Origin: Ctenosaura bakeri
Lineage: Eukaryota; Chordata; Lepidosauria; Squamata; Iguanidae
DNA length: 64,000 nt
Assembly: GCA_948474755.1 (NCBI GenBank)
Contig: CAOLHI010001654.1
Location: forward strand, 777,356-841,355
Direction: 5' to 3'
Shown one piece after another: positions 1 through 9,302 of this stretch (its first letter is position 1; the number at the start of each line of letters is the position of its first letter). Under the pieces are notes generated by a model. The model was given only the letters and a program-made list of their open reading frames with translations, ran no database searches and was not told the DNA's origin. Position numbers and translations under genes: made by a program.

Positions 1-128
1 TCATACCAAGCCACCCAAATCTTAAATTGTGACCTTCAAGTTCCAAGAGTTCCTTAACTTTAAGCATTATCCATTCCCTCAACCGTACAAGACAACAGGC
101 CACATAATACAATTTAATATTAGGCATT

Positions 129-962
129 TAGTGATGTGTTTAGATCCTTTACTCAAAGTTTCAAGTCAAGTCTCAAGTCCTTGCAAGATACATTCAAGTC
201 AAGTCTCAAGTGTGGGAGCCAACTTTAACAGGAAAAAAAAAAGGTGGTGGTGCAGTTTGGGGCCAGTGGGTCTGCAGCTACAGGAGTAGGGAATAGGATC
301 CTTCTTACTCCTGATTCCGCAAGCTGGAGGCTTTTGTGTCAGTGAGCATGAAAGATTGTGCAGCTTTGGAAGTAGGAAATAGGGATCCTTCTTATTCCCT
401 ATTTCCCAAGCTGGAAGTCTTTTTTGTAAGTGGGGGATAGGATCCTTCTTACTCCCCATTACTGAAGCTTCAAAAGCTTTAGAAGGAACAGTCCTTCCTC
501 CTCAAGCCTGTTGCCTAAAACATTTGCTGTTCCCCTCTGAGAAATGTGCCCTGTATTCTGGGGGCAAATCTTGCGTTCTGTTCCTAGGAAAAGGTTTAGA
601 AGGCTTCTCCAACACGCAGAGGGGACAGTCTGCCAGTCAGACCTCAAGCCCACCTCCAGCTTGTTGCCTAACGCAGTTGCTGTTCCCCTCCAAAAAATGC
701 AGCCATGCTTTGGACTTGAAATGGATTGTCATGTGACCAGCAGGCAAAAAGAGATGGAAGCCTTGTTTGAAGTCATGAAGTTTCTGGATGAATAAATTAT
801 GTTACTGAACTAAGAGCAGCAAATCAGTCACTAAAAATATACAAGTCACAAGTTGAGTCTATTCAGTGTGTCATTTATTGCCAAGTTGAGTCCAAGTTGA
901 ATTACTGAAGTGACTTAGGTCTGACTTGAGTCCGAATCAGTCAACTCAAGTGTACATCACTG
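129..962. mobile_element. Non-autonomous hAT-like DNA transposon, copy 1
   Basis: Short inverted ends (TAGTGATGT at the left, ACATCACTG at the right) enclose 834 bp rich in CAAGTC-type motifs. The flanks 121-128 (TAGGCATT) and 963-970 (TAGACATT) match at 7 of 8 positions, as expected for the 8-bp target duplication of hAT transposases. The interior holds three imperfect tandem units, each with GGATCCTTCTTACTCC or a close variant (near 297, 383 and 440). No transposase ORF is present. A related copy lies at 34524-35040. Confidence 0.7.
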
Positions 963-970
963 TAGACATT

Positions 971-3900
971 CCCAGGCTGCCCCTATCTTTGACATCCCAC
1001 AGTGTTAATGTTTTATTCTGAGTTTTCTTGCCTGCCATACAAATCTAGAAATTTTTTTCTGCTATTGTACAAAAGATATTCTGTTCTTATGACTGGGATC
1101 ATTTAGAAATAAAATAAAAGTCATTGCAAACATTTGCTTTTATTACTGCAATTCTCCCCAAAGGGGATAAATTTAATTTTCCACATTTTTAAGTCTCTTT
1201 TCATTTCTTTCCAGACTTTTTCATAGTTATTTTGAAACAGTAGACTATATTATGCTTCTTAATTGTAACTCTCAGATATTTAATCCCCCTCTTTCCACCT
1301 TAGAGTTGGAAAGAACAGTTAATTCATTTTCTTCATAATACTGCTTTTCATAAAGTTATTTCTCCATACATTTTTCTGTATAATATGTTCCTCTTTTCAA
1401 TTGGATGTTGCATGTGAAAAATTACTAGAAAACATTCAGTGCTCCAGAATTTTATTGGTACATATATTGACCTTATTTTGCTAGGGAGGGTGAATGAGTT
1501 GTGATGGTGTAGGATACATTTATCTCCCACCAGCCTTCTTTGTCAATTTGAATTCTGGTTTCTATTTTGCCCCATATCTGAGTGGGTTCTTTTCTATCTC
1601 CTCCATTCTAATCTGGCATTCAGTAAGGGTGTCCTGTTGACATGTAAAATGGAAGAGAATATTCCTTCTTTACTAGAAGAAGAATATGTGGAAGAGTATC
1701 AGATTTCCATTTCCTGAGCAGTCCCTTTTTAGTGCACCACTCTTTTTTTTTAATTTAATGTTCTCGTTTAAATCTCCAACCTATTAGATTTCAGGTGGCG
1801 TGCAGTGTAAGAGCAGTAGATTAGAACAGAACAATGATACACCATAGAGAACAACATATTCAAACAATCATTCAAATTAAGAATTAAACCTGTGAAAAGA
1901 TAAAATACTTTTTTCCTGATCCCTAAAATATTGCTGTTTTGGCATCAGGCAGTTGCTTTGGGATGGCCATTTATAGATTAACGGGCCAGTAAGTGGTAGC
2001 CTCCTCATATTTGCTTTGTCTCTGAATAATCAGTGAGTATATTTTCAATTAACAACTTACTGGCCCAGCTCATATGTTGTGACAAGCCAAGGTTGCTTTA
2101 CATGCAACGTGTATAAACAGAACACTAGGTGATGATTTGGTCACAAAGTATCAGTGTATTCAGATGTCATGATGAGCAAAGGTTTTGTAGCTCTGTTGCC
2201 AAATGTTTCTTTCTCCAGCAGGACAGCAGCTTATTCAAATCATGGACTATGGTTTTCTGCTTGTGATATCCAAACTTGGCAGGAGCTGGTTCTCTCCCAT
2301 CAAGCTGGAGGGGAAAAAAAACTATGGTTTGAGGTTTGTTTCTTTGGTTTGTGGAAGAAGAAATGAGCTTGATTCCTACACGTTTGGACATCATGAAGGA
2401 CAAAACATAGCCTAAAAACATGCTCATAAACAACATTAGCACGTTCCCTTTCATCTGTGGTTTGTTCATAATGACATCTGAACCTAGCAGGAGTCTGCAG
2501 TCAAGCATGGGCATGGTTTTATTAGCTGCAACTGCAAGAGGAACTGAAATCTTGACATCCAAAGACACCAGTACTCTGAGTTTACTGTGTAGTTCACAGT
2601 TTTAGCTTGCAACCTTACAATATGCATTATTAACATGTTAAATTTCTTTTACATTTTTTTTAATAACTACTGATTTCTGCTTTTAATCAATAGTGAACCA
2701 GTCTTCAAATAGCTACTGATTCCATCTTCGTAGGTTTCCTGGTTTCATTCACTGTGACCAAGTCACAAACTGGAGTTCTGTTTATACTTTTTCTGTTTAT
2801 TCCTGGTTTACAAAGTTGGCATAAGAAGAATATAGGGACTTTATTTCTGTCATGCCATCATGGTTTTTGTCAATATATTTAGAAAGTGCATAGATGAAAA
2901 TTAAGATTCTCTGCCATTTATCTGAACCCCTTTATACAGCACCTGTTAAACAGGGGTAGGAATAATGTCATCCTGCAGATATGGTTGAACTGCAGTTTCC
3001 AGCATTCTTTGCCACTGTCTTTGCTGGCTGCAGCATTGGTAATCACAGTTCAATAATGTCTGTAGGGCGAAACAATTTCCACCCTTGCTCTAAAGGAAAG
3101 ACCACAGACAAGAGTCCAGAGTTGTGGTTAGCAGTCACAGTTGTACACTCATCCATACTTAAAAGGATAGGATAATCCCCTCTTCCCTTCAGTGACACTG
3201 AGTGAAGGTGTTTGAGTACATTGACCTGGTTATATACTGAAAGAAATGCTACTGTGGTAAACGTAATATTGATACTCCTAAAATGTTCTTCTCCTGCACG
3301 ATATTTTTTTTGTCCAGAATCTTTTCTAGATTTTCCTCTCCTTGACTTTTCTTTCCAGATTTTGTTTCCTATCCTGCTTGACATGTTTCCCTTCTTACGT
3401 GTCAGGAAATTATCTTTCCCTTCTCCATTTTGGTAAGATAACTTTCTATATGGCAATCCAAATTTTTTGTGCAAGTTCTTGAATCTAAGTTAATTCTGTG
3501 CTAGCTGGAATCTTAGAAAATACAGAAATAACTTTTAACATTTGAAGTTATTTGTGGTCACTGTTTATTTGAACACCTCTTCAAGTTGGTTTTCTATGTT
3601 TTTCCATATTTGCTGTCAGTGTTAGATAACAAAATGTAGTCTTTGGATGTTTTTAAAATACCATTGCATTAGAAAAACATAGTAAGGTTTTTAGTAAGGG
3701 GGTGTCCCCCTTTTTTTTTCTTGCTCGATCAAATTATATTGGCCATCCATTCTGGTAAGAGGCTTTGCATATTTCACATGGGCCTCAGGTTAAAGAGGCA
3801 CACAAGACAGAAGGCTCTACCAGGTCTTACTCTTTAGTCAGAAGCTAGGGTTTGGTGTGGTTACAGAAGAGGTAGGTAGGGCCCAGTGTTCATGTTCTCT

Positions 3901-4905
3901 ATAGATGGGGAAGAGATATCCAGCAGGAGCTGGGAGTGGAAACCTCTTCAACACACTGAATCTTGGTTAGAACATATGTATGTGTCTCTGCCTAACTCCC
4001 AATGTGATTTGGATAATAGAGGGCCTTTGCTCTCCCTCTGCATAGGTCCAGGATCGCATCTGAAGTATTTAAAGGCTACTCATTCTTCCATGGTTACTGA
4101 AGTTTTTCCACTTATTCTCCCACAGTATATTGTATTGTTTCTCATTAAATTTAACCTAATAGGGTTTGTTTGTTTTTAGACTATTGTGTCACAGTGTCAT
4201 TGTAACATTTTTTAGATTTTGTGAACTGTAGTCTGGTTATGTGAAAAAATAAGATATTGGCTATTCTATAACAACAGTGTTGCAAATGTTGTATTAGATT
4301 GATTGAATTAGATTTAACAAAAAAAATATATATTGGATTTTCCAGAAAATGTTGAATTGGAAAATTTCAGCTGTCCAGAGTTGATTAAATCCAAATAGTC
4401 ATTAATGTAGTCTAAATGTTAGAGTTAGGTCAATTGACATCTCTGGTCATTAAGATATACAGGAGAAGGATTTGTGATTCTAGGCGCCTCCTTGTTTTCT
4501 CTTATTGCTCCTCCCAGGCAACAATTTATAGTCTGTTTGGAACCTGGATTTGGCCCCTCTCTCACCACTTACAGAAAAAGCATTAAAATATGTATTTAAA
4601 TTTGGGCTTTGAAATTGTTTTAGTGGTTTTATATAGAGATGTGAATGGAGCCCCTGATTAAGTCTGCTGCCTGATTTGGCATTGGGGGTCTGGGCCTGAT
4701 TCTATTTTGACCAAACCAGATCTGATCCAAACCCTGAGTCTGAATCATAATTTGGTAATCCAGTTCAGCACTCCTCCTTCACTGATTTGCCGTGGGAAGC
4801 CAAAATGCAACTAGAATTTGGTTGTCTTATCTTATCCATCTACATAAAAAGGCCACAGAAGGGATTAACCTATCCAAATTTAAGACAAGTAGCTTCAGGG
4901 AAGCA

Positions 4906-4940
<35 letters not shown>

Positions 4941-7315
4941 ATTATTTATTTGTTTGTTTGTTTGTTACTTGCCTCCCCAAGGCTCGAGGTGGGGTACTTG
5001 TGCTTGGCATGTGCTAAATTTTCTGATTTTCCAAAAACCACCCACAACATACAAAAACAATATTTAACAGTTGTTGATTCCTCAGTCTTAGCAATTCATG
5101 CTGCTTTTTGTTGTGGCAGTGTCCCCCTAGTACTGGGTTCTTTCCTACAGGTAATCCTAAATGATTCCCAACCTCTATAGTCAAAGAAGTAGTGGGGCAC
5201 CAGCGGAAAGAGGCACTTAGTGCAAGCAGGCAGGCAGGCAGGCAGAGGATCAGTCTTAAGATACTTTTTGCATCTTGTCAGGATGGTGAGCATAGAACGT
5301 TACTCAGCCAAGTCTATTAAAGTTTAACTAATGGGCAGATATGATAATGAAGCAATAATGAAATGCCAGCTTACTTGAAGAGATGGTACTTTTGCTTTAG
5401 TTTACTGGTGAAATTCAGTGATGCAACATAAAGAGATACTTTATTAGCAGTCCAGCTGGTGGGAGCCTCTTGTCAAATCTGCTGACCTCCCTTGAGACAT
5501 TTGAAGGTCTGTGCTGGTGTTGGAAACTTTCATTTCATGGCCTCCTTCCTCATCTCTTTCATAGTTGTGTGCCTAAGTACCCTGAGGGGAGCATAGAGCA
5601 ACTGCCAGCTGCTGGTGCAACATCCTTTGTCCCTGCCCTGTAGGCATTCCCCATTGCTGTTTGATTGCTGGGCTTTTCGGCCTCTTTTCTGAGCAAGACA
5701 GCTTGATGCTGCTTCCGAAAGTGCTTGAATACGGGCGCTGTAATGTCATTGCTCAGTTGCTCTTTACAGTGAAGGCACTATTGGCACTTTCGTCCTCTTT
5801 TTAAAAAAAATTATTTGCCCTTACAAGTCTTGCTGTGGGGGAAAGTAAACTAATTTGCCTCCCTGTCCTTAAAAGCACCATGTGGGCTTTTTCTTTCTGA
5901 TGTGGAGATACCTCATGGTTGCTATGTTGCTATGTTAAATTAATGATAAAATACATATTTAATGGGTCAGATCTGCAGAAATTAAATTTCATGTTTGCGT
6001 ACCCACATGAGCATAAAATAATCATGTTTTGTTTTGCTTTACAATATGAATTGAGCTTGCAATATAATAATGTGTGTGTTTTGTCACTGAACTGTGCTTG
6101 TGTGCATGTGTGCCCATACATAAAAAGGGAAACATAGAGATTATTTTTTTAAGGAAAGATTCAAATTAGAAAGGAAAATAATCATCTAACAACTGTGGGC
6201 AGTTGGAGTGGAGGAATGAGGAAAAGAATATGTTTTGCCATGTAAAAAGCATACAGATGCATAAACAGATGACTAGTCTAAATAACAAGAAAAGCAAAAA
6301 ATGGATTAAGTTAGTCAACAAGATACAAAAGATTGGGAAATTAAAATACTTGGAGAGACTAAACTCATCTGACATTTAACAAATGCTTGCCCCATACTTT
6401 CTTTCCATTACTAACAGCTTTAACTAAAACAACAACATAACTGAAGAAATGCAGGAGATAATTGACTGTGTAACTTTGGTGACCTTATACAGCGCCCTCC
6501 CAGTTACTGTACTGTTATTGGAGAGTTCTGGTGAGATTCTTGCCCCATTTTGCTGTCAGTGAGCAAAGCATGGATTCTCCCCTCCCCTTTGCATCAGACC
6601 ACCTTGGCATTTTCCTCATTTGGCCGTGTTGGAGGCACCCTGACTTTTTCTCTCCTGTTTTTGAAGTCTGAACTGCTTTGGACTGTGCTGTTCTGCCCAG
6701 AACCAAATAAAGTCAATCTGATTCAATGTAGAATTGGTCATAGTGGTCCAAATTGGGCTGATTCACTTTTTTTTTTTATTTAGAACTTGCCCAAAATGGT
6801 TGCAAAACCCTTGTTTTTTTCTCCTGTTTTGTTTTGTTTTGTTTTTCATATCTTTAATGAAGTTGCTAGTTTACATTTTTAAATTTTTATTTGTTTCTGT
6901 TGAATATCCTTATAAAAAGATGGTATACACATATAAATATACACATTATTGTTACTGGAATTATTGTGTATATTTTAAGATGCAACAACTTAATTGCATG
7001 GACTCCTGATATATTGTTTACATGCTAAGGAAAAACTGAAAGCACTTAAAAATATTAAAATATGAAATCTAATGCAGTAAAAAAAAAAGTGTTGTTTGAT
7101 TCTGCCTTCCCTTGTAGATAATAAACCATCTCACCATGTTCTGTCAACACATTTTGTCAGCATAATACATTTACCAAACCTTCACGGATAAAATAGCATA
7201 TATCTGCTTTAAGATAGACGCGTCAAATGTAGCAGTATTGTCTGTAAGATGTTAAAAGAGCAGTGTTCTGTTCTCTTTTATGAGTTAACTTTCACTGGTG
7301 AAAGCCCAAATTATT
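971..7315. other. Non-coding stretch, probably CD2AP intron
   Basis: No CD2AP exon or other recognisable coding exon was found on either strand. The stretch is AT-rich and has scattered short ORFs with no family resemblance. It contains a short inverted repeat (GGGCCAGTAAGT near 1983 and its complement near 2053), a (TAG)n run at 4906-4940 and a GCAG/CAGG run at 5226-5245. Earlier CD2AP exons must lie further upstream or are too short to recognise by eye. Confidence 0.5.
4906..4940. repeat. (TAG)n microsatellite
   Basis: About 11-12 tandem TAG units, followed by a short TTTG run. Confidence 0.95.
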
Positions 7316-7320
7316 GATAG

Positions 7321-7626
7321 TGTCAGGAGTCCTCCATGTTTGTTGTTTTAGGATAGCAGTAGCCTGGGGAAATAGTGATAGTAGGCTGTTAACTTTCCCA
7401 GGTGCCAACCATTCCTTCCGGCTGGAATTTCAAAGGAACCATTTGGCATGATGACGTTCGTCCTTTTACAACTATCTCAGGAGAAACTTGCTGTTTAAGT
7501 GTAAGGCGGGGGGAAAGCATTCCATTCTCGAGCTTTAACGTCTGATAGACAGTATCATTCACTATGTTTCAATAAATCTTCTACTAAAGTTTATTGCTAC
7601 GTTTGAGGGTGAATCTGTTCCTGACA
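7321..7626 (+). repeat. 5' LTR of element 1
   Basis: This 306-bp LTR has TG...CA ends. A weak TATA-like TTTAAG at 7494-7499 lies about 30 nt before the inferred RNA start at 7524. AATAAA at 7571-7576 should lie in R. By eye the LTR is identical to 12242-12547 over its whole length, which implies recent insertion. Confidence 0.95.
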
Positions 7627-7627
7627 G

Positions 7628-7640
7628 AAAGCTCGAGAAT
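7628..7640 (+). promoter_or_regulatory. Self-priming primer-binding site of element 1
   Basis: One base after the 5' LTR lies AAAGCTCGAGAAT. This is the exact reverse complement of ATTCTCGAGCTTT at 7524-7536 in the LTR. No tRNA 3' end is recognisable at this position. In Tf1, and as proposed for vertebrate sushi elements, the 5' end of the mRNA folds back and primes minus-strand synthesis. Here the 5' tract would pair across an interval of about 91 nt. Confidence 0.85.
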
Positions 7641-7655
7641 CTTTTTTTTCCTAAA

Positions 7656-9302
7656 ATGCATCAAGTAGTGGATCAGTTAATTACTGAAGAAGAACGAGGA
7701 TCTGCAGAATCTGATGGAACTGCAGAGACCGAAGCGTCCATGGATACCAAGGCAAATTTACCGCTGAGCGAGGCTATGAAAACCCCCACAAGCGGCCAAA
7801 CCTGGGTCTGGGGAGAGAAGCCGCTTATGTCGGTAAGACAACGCAGAAGGGCTGCTAGATGGGACACATCAGCCAAAGACCTTTCCTTTCTGGCGGAAAT
7901 GGCACGAATGGAAACAGAACTGGAGAGAAAAGATGAGGAGATACTCGAACTCAAGACCATGTTACGTGAGATGAGCATCCGTCCCTCGCAGACATTGAGA
8001 ACACCAGCACGCGAACCACGAGCGGCTGTGCCAGCGGCAGGCACCCCTGGTCCGCCCCAGCAACCAGCAGGGCAAGCTCCAGCGCCACCGCTACTCAGAA
8101 ACGTGGGAGACCTGAAAGCGTCCTTCAACGGGAAGGGTGAGAAACTCTCTTTCTTTATGACTATGGCAAATAATTTCATGGTCGATCATGGCCACCTCTT
8201 TCGGGATGATGCAGCCCGAATTAGATACCTCAGCCAGAGAATGAAAGGACTGGCAGCTGACTGGGTAGCGAACCTATATGACACCCGCGCCCCCGAAACC
8301 GAAAATCTGCAGCTCTTCATGAACCATTTGCGTGAACGGTTTGAAGACCCCCATCTACTAGAAAAAACTAAATATCAACTAAAACAAATGAAACAAGGCA
8401 GGAATGACGTGGGAACATATTCGCGTGAATTTAGAAACCTGGCCACCAAAGTGCAGTGGAATGATGAGATTCTTATCGAGTTATACAAAGATGGACTAGA
8501 TCCTGATATCTTACACTGGTGCCTAATGCAGGCCAACCCACAAACCCTGCTAGGTTGGATCAGACTAGCTACTGAAGTGGAGGGTATAACCCACACTGTT
8601 CAGTTGAACCGACAACGACAAGACTTAACAAAACGACAACCTCGCCGTCCCACCTTCCTCAATGTTGAGGAACAAACAAACGCCTCCGTTTGGGCATGTG
8701 TTTCACCTGTGGGAAACCGGGTCACCTTGCCAACAACTGCACCAGTAACCAAGCCACGGTGGGGACTAAGAGCACGAGCAGACCCCAGGAATAAAGAATC
8801 TACACGTCAGACAACGGCCATCAAACAACCGCTCAGACGCACTCATAAGGACCCTGCAGCAGCGACAGGAGACTCCGCTCCCGACGGTGAAACCTCTTCT
8901 TCGTATTCCTCGGACACAGATGGGGATTCTGAACCCGACGGTGGCGGTTTGAAAGCAGCGGGAACAGCTGTAAGTACTCCTAAAATTCCCCATTTCTATA
9001 CCACGGTTACGATTACTGGCGGAGATGGGACCTTGCATGTACATAGGGCACTAATTGACTCTGGCTGCTCCAGAAGTTTGTTACACCCCAAATTGGCCAA
9101 GACCCTTAAAACTCTATATGAGCCTTTGGAACGCCCCATCAAGTTAACTCAAATGGATGGGACCTCAATGACTGGAGGAGCAATAAGCGAAATCACCATG
9201 CCCATCTCATTTCAAATGGACCAAAATAATTATAGCATGCGGTTCCTAGTTCCCAAGGCGGTGCAGTTCGAATTGGTCTTGGGAATCGATTTGGCTCCGT
9301 AA
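7656..9302 (+). CDS. Gag-protease polyprotein of sushi-type element 1
   Basis: This 548-residue ORF starts 15 bases after the primer site. In order it has an acidic N-terminus; a predicted coiled coil at about residues 75-108 (rich in E, R, L and M); a proline/alanine-rich linker (115-150); a capsid-like helical region resembling sushi/PEG10 Gag (152-325, ending near GWIRLATEVEG); a basic patch; a Ser/Asp/Glu-rich stretch (about 405-430); and an aspartic protease core with the active-site motif DSGC at residues 468-471. The CX2CX4HX4C zinc knuckle expected after the capsid is encoded at 8699-8740, but in another frame, so this protein lacks it. The ORF ends at TAA 9300-9302, where the reading frame shifts relative to pol. 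Translation may occur, but a complete Gag is unlikely. Confidence 0.85.
   Translation: MHQVVDQLITEEERGSAESDGTAETEASMDTKANLPLSEAMKTPTSGQTWVWGEKPLMSVRQRRRAARWDTSAKDLSFLAEMARMETELERKDEEILELKTMLREMSIRPSQTLRTPAREPRAAVPAAGTPGPPQQPAGQAPAPPLLRNVGDLKASFNGKGEKLSFFMTMANNFMVDHGHLFRDDAARIRYLSQRMKGLAADWVANLYDTRAPETENLQLFMNHLRERFEDPHLLEKTKYQLKQMKQGRNDVGTYSREFRNLATKVQWNDEILIELYKDGLDPDILHWCLMQANPQTLLGWIRLATEVEGITHTVQLNRQRQDLTKRQPRRPTFLNVEEQTNASVWACVSPVGNRVTLPTTAPVTKPRWGLRARADPRNKESTRQTTAIKQPLRRTHKDPAAATGDSAPDGETSSSYSSDTDGDSEPDGGGLKAAGTAVSTPKIPHFYTTVTITGGDGTLHVHRALIDSGCSRSLLHPKLAKTLKTLYEPLERPIKLTQMDGTSMTGGAISEITMPISFQMDQNNYSMRFLVPKAVQFELVLGIDLAP

Noticed and set aside
2154..2605. ORFs of 61-133 codons on both strands
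   Set aside because: The region is imperfectly palindromic with repeated ACTATGGTTT-type motifs, typical of a MITE, and no protein is recognisable.
7627..7645. tRNA-primed PBS after the 5' LTR of element 1
   Set aside because: No TGG-type tRNA 3'-end complement is present; the LTR self-complement explains the site better.
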